A stretch of 64,000 bases of DNA from assembly GCA_017451505.1 (NCBI GenBank), contig JAFTOF010000008.1:28674-92673 (forward strand). Reading direction: 5' to 3'. Made by a program: the position numbers and the translations under genes. Below the pieces are notes generated by a model. The model was not told where the DNA came from and ran no database searches. It worked only from the letters and a program-made list of their open reading frames with translations. The DNA is from Clostridia bacterium (GTDB lineage Bacteria > Bacillota > Clostridia > UMGS1883). This document shows, one piece after another, positions 42,262-50,764 of this stretch (position 1 is the stretch's first letter; each line of letters starts with the position of its first letter).

Positions 42262-42780
42262 ATGGAATTTTATGAGCTTATTAAAAACCGTTATTCAGTA
42301 CGCAGTTTTACAGGTGAACGTGTAAAAAAAGAATCTCTTGATAAAATTTTGGAGGCTGCTCATTTAGCTCCCACGGGGTGTAATTTTCAGCCGCAAAGAA
42401 TACTGGTGCTCAATACCACCGAAGCAATAGAGAAGCTGCAAAAATGTACCCGTTCCCATTTCGGTGCACCCACGGCACTTTTGGTTTGTTACAACAAAGA
42501 CGAGTGCTGGACACGCAAATATGACGGTGCACTAAGCGGCCCTGTTGATGCGTGCATCGTGGCAACACATATGCTCCTTGCCGCTGAAAATGAGGGCGTC
42601 GGCTGTACATGGGTTATGCATTTTAACCCCTTTAAGATGAGAGAGGAATTTAATATCCCCGAAAATATAATTCCCGTGGCACTGCTTGTGATGGGATATG
42701 CCGCAGAGGATGCAAAGCCCCATCCTTATCACTCTGAGTTCAGGGATATGTGCGAAACTGTAAGATATGAAAAATTCTGA
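42262..42780 (+). CDS. Nitroreductase-family flavoprotein
   Basis: 172 residues. FYELIKNRYSVRSFTGERV is the FMN-binding N-terminus; AAHLAPTGCNFQPQRILVL, ACIVATHMLLAAENEGVGCT and PVALLVMGYA complete the family pattern. Short member, likely a homodimer with FMN at the interface. Substrate unknown. AAGGAGG lies 7 nt before ATG. Confidence 0.92.
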   Translation: MEFYELIKNRYSVRSFTGERVKKESLDKILEAAHLAPTGCNFQPQRILVLNTTEAIEKLQKCTRSHFGAPTALLVCYNKDECWTRKYDGALSGPVDACIVATHMLLAAENEGVGCTWVMHFNPFKMREEFNIPENIIPVALLVMGYAAEDAKPHPYHSEFRDMCETVRYEKF

Positions 42781-42784
42781 TAAT

Positions 42785-42823
42785 AAATGAGGTGTAAAAA
42801 GCATAGCTTTTTACACCTCATTT
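42785..42823. terminator. Bidirectional terminator between nitroreductase and dut
   Basis: Perfect 18-bp stem (42785-42802 with 42806-42823), 3-nt loop, T run on one side and A run on the other. Confidence 0.92.
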
Positions 42824-42827
42824 TCTT

Positions 42828-43274
42828 TTATTTAGTTCCTGTTGAACCGAAGCCGCCAACGCCGCGTTGTGTATCGTCAAGTTCATCGGATAGGATGAAA
42901 TCTGCCGTGATATATGGAGTAATCACAAGCTGGGCAATTCTCTCACCATTTTCTATGGTTTGCACGATTTCACTATGGTTATGAAGTGCTACCATAATTT
43001 CACCGCGGTAATCACTGTCTATAACTCCGACTTTATTTGCAGGGGCGAGTCCCCTTCTTGAAGCGATACCGCTTCTTGCGTAAACAAGCCCTGCAAAGCC
43101 TGTGGGAATTTCCATAGCTATGCCTGTATGTATAAGCTTGGTTTCGTGAGGATTGATTGTAACTGCCTCCCCCTCGCATGCATAAAGGTCTGCTCCTGCG
43201 GCAAATTCACTGCCGTATGTAGGTGTGGTTGCATTTTTATCCAGTTTTTTAATTCTTACGGAATACTTATTCAT
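42828..43274 (-). CDS. dut: dUTP diphosphatase
   Basis: 148 residues. All five trimeric dUTPase motifs: AGADLYA, ARSGIA, GVIDSDYRGEI, ERIAQLVI and RGVGGFGSTG. It hydrolyses dUTP to dUMP. Last gene of nrdD-nrdG-dut, so dNTP supply and dUTP removal are co-expressed. Confidence 0.97.
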   Translation of the reverse strand: MNKYSVRIKKLDKNATTPTYGSEFAAGADLYACEGEAVTINPHETKLIHTGIAMEIPTGFAGLVYARSGIASRRGLAPANKVGVIDSDYRGEIMVALHNHSEIVQTIENGERIAQLVITPYITADFILSDELDDTQRGVGGFGSTGTK

Positions 43275-43291
43275 AGTTTTTTCCTTTCATT

Positions 43292-43846
43292 TCATGCTTC
43301 GTATATATCTGTACTTCCCATGGTACGTTCCCATTTTCCGTCAAGGAGAAGGACCTTCCCCTCCCTTAAGGTTTTGGGGACATCTATGATTCGCTGATTA
43401 GATGAACCTCGGTAAAGGAGTGACGGGCTTTTAAGCTCCTCTACAAATCTTCCGTCAACAAGCACATCAATTTGGCTAAGGAGCTCGTAAATATCGCTGT
43501 CCTCTGATTTTAAAAGCTCTGTATCGAGGACAAAGCCTGTATAGCACCATATGTCCTTTTTGGGGTACATTGCACGGAATTTTTTTGTAAGAGAAATAAG
43601 CTTTTCGCGGTTCTCTTTTTCAAAGGGTTCACCACCCAAAAGGGATAATCCTGTAATGTGCTCCGGTCTGCAGGCATCAAGAATTTCTTCCATAACCTCG
43701 TCCGTCAGGGGCTTTCCGTAGTTAAAGTCCCATGCTTCCTTATTAAAGCAGTTTTTGCACCGATGACGGCATCCGCTGACAAAAAGCGATACTCTGATAC
43801 CGGGGCCGTTTGCTATATCAAATTTTTTTATGGTTGCATAGTTCAT
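43292..43846 (-). CDS. nrdG: Anaerobic ribonucleotide reductase activating protein
   Basis: 184 residues. NGPGIRVSLFVSGCRHRCKN precedes CFNKEAWDF; CxxxCxxC binds the radical SAM cluster. GLSLLGGEPFEKEN is the GGEP motif. It creates the glycyl radical of NrdD, encoded 11 nt upstream. Confidence 0.96.
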   Translation of the reverse strand: MNYATIKKFDIANGPGIRVSLFVSGCRHRCKNCFNKEAWDFNYGKPLTDEVMEEILDACRPEHITGLSLLGGEPFEKENREKLISLTKKFRAMYPKKDIWCYTGFVLDTELLKSEDSDIYELLSQIDVLVDGRFVEELKSPSLLYRGSSNQRIIDVPKTLREGKVLLLDGKWERTMGSTDIYEA

Positions 43847-43857
43847 TTTATTATCCC

Positions 43858-46035
43858 TTACAGATGGAGAACTCTCTCCTTGATTTCCTGTGTTCTGCCC
43901 TGATTCCAGAACTGAGTTCCGATATATCCGCAGGTGCGGCGTGCCACATTAAGCTTTGACTGGTCGTTGTTCCCACAGTTTGGGCACGTCCATACAAGCT
44001 TTCCGTGTTCATCCTCGATTGCCTCAATTTCTCCGTCAAAGCCACATTCCTGACAATAGTCGCTCTTTGTATTAATCTCGGCATACATGATATTGTCGTA
44101 TATGAAACGCATTACCGAAAGAACAGCTTCAAGGTTATTTTGCATATTGGGTACTTCCACATAGCTAATCGCACCGCCGGGCGAAAGTGCCTGAAACTTC
44201 GCTTCAAGTGCGAGCTTTTCAAAGGCATCAATATTCTCCGTCACATGAACGTGGTAGCTGTTTGTAATATAGTTTTTGTCAGTTACGCCTTTTACTATAC
44301 CAAATCTTTTTTGGAGACATTTTGCAAATTTATAGGTCGTGCTTTCAAGCGGTGTTCCGTAAAGGGAATAGTCAATATTTTCTTCAGCTTTCCACTTTGC
44401 GGTGTATTCGTTAAGCATTCTCATAATCTCAAGTCCCAAAGCTTCGCCCTCAGGCTCGGTAAGCTTTTTGCCGATAAGGCTGTAAACACATTCCCAAAGA
44501 CCTGCATAGCCAAGCGAAAGTGTGGAATATCCTCCGTGAAGGTATTTATCAATCTTCTCCCCCTTGGGAAGCCTTAATAACGCTCCATGCTGCCACAAAA
44601 TGGGTGCCGCATCGGAAACAGTACCTGTCAGCCTTTCGTGACGGCACTGAAGTGCTCTGTGACAAAGCTCCATTCTTTCATGGAAAATTTCTTTGAATTT
44701 TTCCATGTCACCGCCTGCTGAAAGCCCAATGTCCACAAGATTTACAGTTACAACGCCCTGATTAAATCTGCCGTAATACTTGGGCTTGCCGTCCTCGTCC
44801 ACAAAGGGAGTCAAAAAGCTTCTGCAACCCATACAGGTGTAGCAATGGCCCTCTCCGTTTTTGTCAATTTTATTCTGGAGCATTATTTTCTCCGAAATAT
44901 AGTCGGGAACCATACGCTTCGCACTGCATTTTGCCGCAAGCTCGGTAAGGTAATAGTATTTGCTTTCAGGGTGTATATTATCTTCCTCAAGGACATAAAT
45001 AAGCTTGGGGAATGCAGGTGTAATCCAGATTCCCTTTTCATTTTTTACACCTTTATATCTTTGGCGGAGGGTTTCTTCAATAATAAGTGCAAGGTCATTT
45101 TTTTCCTGCTCGCTCTTTGCTTCATTAAGATACATAAACACGGTTACAAAGGGTGCCTGTCCGTTGGTGGTCATAAGGGTTACCACCTGATACTGAATCA
45201 TCTGTACGCCGTTTTTAATTTCCTCACGAAGCCTTTTTTCGGTAATCTCATCAATTTTCTCGTCAGTTACCGCTTCCTCCAGAAGCTTCATTTCCTCCTC
45301 AACCTGTTTGCGGATTTTCTTGCGGCTGACATCTACAAAAGGTGCAAGGTGCGTAAGTGAAATGCTCTGCCCGCCGTACTGACAGGAAGCAACCTGTGCT
45401 ATAATCTGCGTTGATATATTGCACGCCGTAGAAAAGCTGTGGGGCTTTTCTATCATTGTTCCGCTGATAACCGTCCCGTTCTGGAGCATATCCTCCAAAT
45501 TCACAAGGTCGCAGTTATGCATATGCTGTGCAAAATAGTCTGCATCGTGAAAATGAATAAGTCCCTGCTCGTGTGCCGACACTATGTCCTGAGGAAGAAG
45601 AATCCTTTTTGTAATATCCTTACTTACCTCGCCTGCCATATAGTCACGCTGGACACTGTTTACCGTAGGGTTCTTATTGGAATTTTCCTGTTTTACCTCC
45701 TCGTTATTACATTCTATAAGGCTTAAAATCTGTTCGTCAGTGGTATTTGACTTACGAACAAGAGCCCTGGTATAACGGTAGGTAATATATCGGCGTGCAA
45801 CGTCAAACGCACGCTGATTCATAATCTGGTCTTCTACCATATCCTGAATTTCTTCCACGCTGAGAGAACGATTTATATTTGCGGCGGCACTTTCAACATC
45901 CTCCGCAATACGTTTAATCTGAACGGCAGACATTCTGCTGCTGGGAACAACGCTTTCATTTGCTTTTGTAACGGCAACTATAATTTTCTGCGGATCAAAG
46001 GTTACTTCCGCTCCGCTCCTTTTTATAATCTTCAT
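43858..46035 (-). CDS. nrdD: Anaerobic ribonucleoside-triphosphate reductase
   Basis: 725 residues. N-terminal ATP-cone (MKIIKRSGAEVTFDPQKI through ARRYITYRYTRAL) for allosteric control. C-terminal zinc site CQECGF and CPNCGN, then the glycyl radical segment RRTCGYIGTQFWNQGR. HDADYF and CMGCRSF are further class III blocks. It reduces NTPs to dNTPs without oxygen. Two NrdR-box-like sites lie in its promoter. Confidence 0.97.
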   Translation of the reverse strand: MKIIKRSGAEVTFDPQKIIVAVTKANESVVPSSRMSAVQIKRIAEDVESAAANINRSLSVEEIQDMVEDQIMNQRAFDVARRYITYRYTRALVRKSNTTDEQILSLIECNNEEVKQENSNKNPTVNSVQRDYMAGEVSKDITKRILLPQDIVSAHEQGLIHFHDADYFAQHMHNCDLVNLEDMLQNGTVISGTMIEKPHSFSTACNISTQIIAQVASCQYGGQSISLTHLAPFVDVSRKKIRKQVEEEMKLLEEAVTDEKIDEITEKRLREEIKNGVQMIQYQVVTLMTTNGQAPFVTVFMYLNEAKSEQEKNDLALIIEETLRQRYKGVKNEKGIWITPAFPKLIYVLEEDNIHPESKYYYLTELAAKCSAKRMVPDYISEKIMLQNKIDKNGEGHCYTCMGCRSFLTPFVDEDGKPKYYGRFNQGVVTVNLVDIGLSAGGDMEKFKEIFHERMELCHRALQCRHERLTGTVSDAAPILWQHGALLRLPKGEKIDKYLHGGYSTLSLGYAGLWECVYSLIGKKLTEPEGEALGLEIMRMLNEYTAKWKAEENIDYSLYGTPLESTTYKFAKCLQKRFGIVKGVTDKNYITNSYHVHVTENIDAFEKLALEAKFQALSPGGAISYVEVPNMQNNLEAVLSVMRFIYDNIMYAEINTKSDYCQECGFDGEIEAIEDEHGKLVWTCPNCGNNDQSKLNVARRTCGYIGTQFWNQGRTQEIKERVLHL

Positions 46036-46067
46036 ATTGTATCCTCCATAAAATTTTGTGCAGTATA

Positions 46068-46096
46068 ATTATAACAAGATATTGGGTAATTGTCAA
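46068..46096 (-). promoter_or_regulatory. Promoter of nrdD-nrdG-dut
   Basis: Minus strand TTGACA (46096-46091), 17-bp spacer, TATAAT (46073-46068): a consensus sigma-A promoter. The first NrdR-like box fills the spacer. Confidence 0.88.
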
Positions 46097-46119
46097 CGAT
46101 AATTAACAAGATATTGTTA
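46074..46119 (-). promoter_or_regulatory. Pair of NrdR boxes
   Basis: ACAAGATATTGGGT (46074-46087) and ACAAGATATTGTTA (46106-46119), in tandem with a 32-bp offset (about three helical turns). This fits the known paired NrdR-box layout. The first lies between -10 and -35 of the nrdD promoter, so binding should block polymerase. NrdR itself is not in this window. Confidence 0.82.
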
Positions 46120-46173
46120 TTTTTTCTCTTTGTGAACAAATGTTAAATTTTGTCCGATAAATACCTCCCAACC

Positions 46174-46202
46174 TTGACAAACGGCATTTTTTGGCATATA
46201 AT
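46174..46202 (+). promoter_or_regulatory. Promoter of the activase pair
   Basis: TTGACA (46174-46179), 17-bp spacer, TATAAT (46197-46202), start near 46209, 43 nt before ATG. Confidence 0.88.
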
Positions 46203-46251
46203 TTACAAGGAATTATTTACTTTTTAAAGCATTATTATTAGAGGGATATCT

Positions 46252-49179
46252 ATGAACTACAGTCTTGGTGTCGACATTGGTTCGACCACGGCAAAAGCCG
46301 TTCTCATTGATGATAACGGGGAAATTTTATATAGTACATATGAGAGGCATTACTCAAAGGTTCTGGAAAAATGCCGCGAGCTTTTGGAAAACGTTTACAG
46401 CATCACAGGGGACAGCTCTATTAACTTTGCCATTTCAGGTTCAGCAGGGCTTGGTATAAGCGAAGCAATCCGTGTGCCCTTTATACAGGAGGTTGTTTCT
46501 GAAAGCGAGGTTGTAAAGCATACTGCCCCCGACACATCATGTATTATTGAGCTTGGTGGTGAAGATGCGAAAATCGTATTTTTCGACGGTGGCATTGATG
46601 AAAGGATGAACGGAACCTGTGCAGGCGGTACGGGGGCATTCATTGACCAGATGGCAACCCTCCTGAACGTGACGACAGATGAACTGGATTCTCTTAGTCT
46701 GGATGCACAGCGTATCTATCCTGTAGCTTCACGATGCGGAGTTTTTGCAAAGACCGATATTCAACCCCTTATAAATCAGGGAGCACGCAAGGAGGATATA
46801 GCAAAAAGCATTTTTCAGGCAGTTGTAAATCAGACCATTGCAGGGCTGGCACAGGGAAGAACCATCAGCGGAAAGGTAATGTTTTTAGGCGGTCCTCTCT
46901 CCTTTTTTAAAGGACTTAGGGACTGTTTTAAGGAAACGCTTAAGCTTTCGGACGAAGATGTGATTTTCCCCGATTATGCTAAAGTATCGGTGGCTTTAGG
47001 TGCAGCGTTTTACGCCTCTACTTTAGGACATACATATAATATAAAAGACCTTTTGGAAAGAGTTTCCAAAGCAACGCTTCCCACGGGCAGCAGCAATGTA
47101 AAGGCACTGTTTGAAAATGAAAACGAGTACAATGAATTTATACAAAGGCACGAAAAAGCCACTGTTCCTAAAAGGGATATAGCTTCCTACAGAGGTTGTG
47201 CTTATTTGGGCATTGACTGTGGCAGTACCACCACCAAGCTTGTACTTATAAGCGAAAACAGAGAGATTCTTTACACCTATTATTCCTCGAACAAGGGTAA
47301 CCCCGTGGACGTTGTTAAGAACTGCTTGCAGAAAATATATAAGCTTTGCAAGAGCCGCATCCGTATAAAAGGCAGTGCCGTTACAGGTTACGGCGAGGAG
47401 CTTATAAAAAATGCTTTCTCTATTGATTACGGAATTGTTGAAACGCTTGCACATTTTACTGCGGCAAAGCATTTCAAAAGCGATGTTGACTTTATTTTGG
47501 ATATTGGCGGTCAAGATATAAAGTGCTTTAAAATTCACAATGGTGCAATAGATAGCATCATGCTTAATGAAGCCTGTTCTTCAGGATGCGGCTCTTTTCT
47601 TGAAACGTTTTCAAAGTCCCTTGGCTATTCTGCCGAGGAATTTGCCCAAAAGGGTATTTTTGCTAAAAGACCCGTTAATTTGGGAAGCCGCTGCACAGTT
47701 TTTATGAATTCCTCCGTGAAGCAGGCACAAAAAGAAGGTGCCACCGTGGAGGACATTTCCGCAGGGCTTGCCGTAAGCGTAGTAAAAAATGCAATTTACA
47801 AAGTAATACGTGCAGGCAGTGCCGACGAGCTGGGTGAAAATATTGTAGTCCAGGGCGGTACATTTTATAACAATGCAGTACTCAGAGCTTTTGAAAAAGA
47901 ATTAGGGAGAAATGTAATCAGACCTGAAATTTCGGGGCTTATGGGTGCATACGGTGCGGCTTTATATGCCATGAGGGCAACCCTTTCCTCCATAATTTCT
48001 GAGGAAAGGCTCAGTGAATTTTCCCATACTGCAACGGGAATGATTTGCAAAGGCTGTACAAATAACTGTCACCTTACCTTAAATAAATTCAGCGATGGCA
48101 GTACTTTTATTTCGGGTAATCAATGCCAGAGGGGGGCAGGCTTAAAAGAAGGCTCTTCCCTTCCAAATCTGTATGAATTTAAAAGAAATCTTCTTTTGAG
48201 TGAAGATTCTTTCGAGAGTAATAAAAAAACAATTGGTCTTCCCCTTGCTTTGGGAATGTACGAGCTTTTGCCTCTTTGGAAAACTATTTTTAAAGAGCTG
48301 GGATTTAATGTGCTTGTATCTCCCATGTCCTCAAGGGAGCTTTATGAGAAAGGGCAGTTTTCCATTCCTTCCGATACAGCCTGCTATCCTGCAAAACTGA
48401 TGCACGGTCATATCATGTCACTTCTTGAAAAGAAAGCTGACGCCATTTTCTATCCGTGCCTTACATATAACATAAATGAAAAGCTTTCCGACAATCACTA
48501 TAATTGCCCTGTGGTTGCATATTATTCCGAGCTTCTTTCAGGCAATGTAGAAAGGCTTAAGGACACAGTTTTCCTTTTCCCCTATCTTAATATTAACAGT
48601 AAAAGAGAGCTTTCACGTGGGCTTTATGACTATCTTAATGCAAGCGGTATTGGTTCGTTTACAAAAAGGGAGATTAAAAAAGCAGTTTCCTGTGGTTACA
48701 GTGCTCTTAAGGAATACAGGCTAAGCGTTTTAAACGAAGGAAAGAAAGCTCTGGACTATGCAAAAGCAGAGGGCAAGGACGTAATGATTCTTGCAGGGCG
48801 TCCCTATCATATTGACAGTCTTATCTGCCATGGAATTGATAAGCTTGCCCTTTCCCTTGGATTTGTTGTGGTAAGCGAGGACTCTCTCCCTCTGCCAAAG
48901 GTAAAGGCCCATGTGAATGTGCTGAATCAGTGGACCTATCACGCACGGCTTTATAATGCCGCACAATATGCTTGTGAGAATGAACGTACCGAGCTTGTTC
49001 AGCTTGTTTCCTTTGGTTGCGGAGTAGACGCCATCACAACAGATGAGGTTCGCTCAATCCTTGAGGGGCATGGCAAATTATATACACAGATAAAAATTGA
49101 TGAAATCACCAATCCCGGTGCCGTTAAAATAAGACTTCGCAGCCTTATAGGTGCAATGGAAGAATCAAGAAAGGAGTGA
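46252..49179 (+). CDS. 2-hydroxyacyl-CoA dehydratase activase-type protein, double ASKHA plus DUF2229
   Basis: 975 residues. Two activase (BcrAD/BadFG) domains in tandem: LGVDIGSTTAKAVLIDDNG with NGTCAGGTGAFID in the first, LGIDCGSTTTKLVLISEN with EACSSGCGSFLETFSKS in the second. A Cys motif (ICKGCTNNC) and a DUF2229 region (LPLALGMYELLPLWKTIFKE, IPSDTACYPAKLMHGH) follow. Classic activases hold a [4Fe-4S] cluster between subunits and inject an electron into a dehydratase using ATP. This large form is common in Clostridia, and its true substrate is not established. Confidence 0.88.
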   Translation: MNYSLGVDIGSTTAKAVLIDDNGEILYSTYERHYSKVLEKCRELLENVYSITGDSSINFAISGSAGLGISEAIRVPFIQEVVSESEVVKHTAPDTSCIIELGGEDAKIVFFDGGIDERMNGTCAGGTGAFIDQMATLLNVTTDELDSLSLDAQRIYPVASRCGVFAKTDIQPLINQGARKEDIAKSIFQAVVNQTIAGLAQGRTISGKVMFLGGPLSFFKGLRDCFKETLKLSDEDVIFPDYAKVSVALGAAFYASTLGHTYNIKDLLERVSKATLPTGSSNVKALFENENEYNEFIQRHEKATVPKRDIASYRGCAYLGIDCGSTTTKLVLISENREILYTYYSSNKGNPVDVVKNCLQKIYKLCKSRIRIKGSAVTGYGEELIKNAFSIDYGIVETLAHFTAAKHFKSDVDFILDIGGQDIKCFKIHNGAIDSIMLNEACSSGCGSFLETFSKSLGYSAEEFAQKGIFAKRPVNLGSRCTVFMNSSVKQAQKEGATVEDISAGLAVSVVKNAIYKVIRAGSADELGENIVVQGGTFYNNAVLRAFEKELGRNVIRPEISGLMGAYGAALYAMRATLSSIISEERLSEFSHTATGMICKGCTNNCHLTLNKFSDGSTFISGNQCQRGAGLKEGSSLPNLYEFKRNLLLSEDSFESNKKTIGLPLALGMYELLPLWKTIFKELGFNVLVSPMSSRELYEKGQFSIPSDTACYPAKLMHGHIMSLLEKKADAIFYPCLTYNINEKLSDNHYNCPVVAYYSELLSGNVERLKDTVFLFPYLNINSKRELSRGLYDYLNASGIGSFTKREIKKAVSCGYSALKEYRLSVLNEGKKALDYAKAEGKDVMILAGRPYHIDSLICHGIDKLALSLGFVVVSEDSLPLPKVKAHVNVLNQWTYHARLYNAAQYACENERTELVQLVSFGCGVDAITTDEVRSILEGHGKLYTQIKIDEITNPGAVKIRLRSLIGAMEESRKE

Positions 49180-49183
49180 GGAC

Positions 49184-50494
49184 ATGGATAAAGAATACAT
49201 CCCTTTTACAAAGGAAATGAAAAAAACACATACTATTCTTGTTCCGAATATGCTTCCCACTCACTTTAAGCTTGTTATGAAGGTGCTCAGCGGCTACGGC
49301 TACAAGAGTGAGTTACTTGAGTCAAGCGGCCCTGAAATCACGGAGTTGGGACTTAAGTATGTGCATAACGACACTTGCTACCCTGCACTTTTGGTTATAG
49401 GACAATTTCTTGATGCTATTATAAACCGCGGATACGACCCGCACAAGGTGGCATTGATACTTTTTCAGACAGGCGGTGGCTGCCGTGCATCAAATTATAT
49501 TTCGCTCTTACGCAAAGCTCTTAAAAAAGCAGGGTATGGTTATGTTCCCGTAATCCCCCTTGCATTTAATGCTCTTGAAAAGCACCCCGGCTTCACGTTG
49601 TCGCCCTCAGTGATATACAAGATGATTTATGCGGTAGTATTCGGGGATATTATTGCAAATCTTAAAAACCAGTGTAAGCCCTATGAAATTTATAAAGGCG
49701 ACACCGATAACCTTGTAGAAATGTATACAACAAAAATCACAGGAGCAATTCAGCGTGACAAACTGTTTTTCAGTAAAAGCAAGAGGTATTTTAAGGAAAT
49801 TGCAGACGCATTTGCAAAAATCCCTATGGATAAAACCCAAAGCCGTGTAAAGGTTGGTGTGGTAGGAGAAATTTATGTGAAATACTCCCCCTTAGGAAAC
49901 AATAATCTGGAGCATTTTCTTCAAAAAGAAGGTGCAGAGGTGGTTTGCCCCGGAATTATAGACTTTTTCCTATATTGCATATATGCAAATATTTCGGACT
50001 ACAAACTATATAAAATGAAAAAAAAGTTGTATATTCCAATGAAAATAGCATATAAGGCTTTTAAGGGTATGCAAAGACAGCTTATTGAAGCTATCCGCTC
50101 AGCACAAATTTTTGATGTCCCGCCCACATTTGAGCATATAAAGAAATTGGCGGAAGAATATATTTCCACAGGTGCACAAATGGGCGAAGGCTGGCTTCTG
50201 CCTGCCGAAATGCTGGAGCTTTCGGAAAGAGGCGTAAATAATATCATCTGCACTCAGCCCTTTGGCTGTCTTCCCAATCACATTTTTGGCAAAGGAATGA
50301 TGAAACCTTTAAAGGACAAAAATCCGCACATCAGCATAGTTGCCATAGATTACGACCCCGGTGCAACAAGGGTCAACCAGGAAAACAGAATTAAGCTGAT
50401 GCTTACGAATGCGACTTTGCAAAAACCCAAAAAAGATGAAGAATCCGATAGCAACTATATAACTACAGAACAAAAAGAAATGGCAAATCTTTAA
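49184..50494 (+). CDS. 2-hydroxyacyl-CoA dehydratase-like partner protein
   Basis: 436 residues. HNDTCYPALLVIGQFLDAI, FQTGGGCRASNYISLLRKAL, VGVVGEIYVKYSPLGNNNLE and ICTQPFGCLPNHIFGKGMMK resemble the D-component (HgdB/FldBC type) fold with Cys residues suited to an Fe-S cluster. Found as the usual partner of the large activase. ATG 49184 follows AAGGAG; the frame from 49151 overlaps the activase. The C-terminus (MANL-stop) lies inside the terminator stem. Confidence 0.85.
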   Translation: MDKEYIPFTKEMKKTHTILVPNMLPTHFKLVMKVLSGYGYKSELLESSGPEITELGLKYVHNDTCYPALLVIGQFLDAIINRGYDPHKVALILFQTGGGCRASNYISLLRKALKKAGYGYVPVIPLAFNALEKHPGFTLSPSVIYKMIYAVVFGDIIANLKNQCKPYEIYKGDTDNLVEMYTTKITGAIQRDKLFFSKSKRYFKEIADAFAKIPMDKTQSRVKVGVVGEIYVKYSPLGNNNLEHFLQKEGAEVVCPGIIDFFLYCIYANISDYKLYKMKKKLYIPMKIAYKAFKGMQRQLIEAIRSAQIFDVPPTFEHIKKLAEEYISTGAQMGEGWLLPAEMLELSERGVNNIICTQPFGCLPNHIFGKGMMKPLKDKNPHISIVAIDYDPGATRVNQENRIKLMLTNATLQKPKKDEESDSNYITTEQKEMANL

Positions 50495-50513
50495 AGATTT
50501 GCCATTTCTTTTT
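50475..50513 (+). terminator. Intrinsic terminator overlapping the activase-partner 3' end
   Basis: AAGAAATGGCAAATCTTT pairs with AAAGATTTGCCATTTCTT; the TAA stop lies at the hairpin tip. TTTTTA follows. Structured repeat copy 2 begins 4 nt later. Confidence 0.88.
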
Positions 50514-50516
50514 ATA

Positions 50517-50751
50517 GGGATAGGAAAAAATGCTTCAGAACGGACAAACTGAACCACGGCTTGCCGTGGGTTACCCGAAGCTGTATGTGTATACAGCGAG
50601 AGGTGAAGTTTGTTCGTAGCAAAAGGCTTCTAAACAAAAGAAGAATCGTATAAATTACGATTCTTCAACAATAATATATTTTCTCAATTTTTACTCTATT
50701 TACATCATATTCTTTTATTGCCTTTTGCGGTCTGGACTTTTTTTACATCCC
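50517..50751 (-). repeat. Structured ~235-bp intergenic repeat, copy 2
   Basis: Minus-strand orientation, beginning 14 nt after the stop of the SLH gene. 5' block GGGATGTAAAAAAAGTCC and 3' ~110 bp match copy 1 (35392-35627). Its hairpins: GAAGAATCGT/ACGATTCTTC, CTGTAT-ACAC-ATACAG and CCACGGC-AA-GCCGTGG, enclosed by ACAAACT/AGTTTGT. Together with the terminator it fills the 270-bp gap. Confidence 0.85.
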
Positions 50752-50764
50752 GCACTATATCTAA

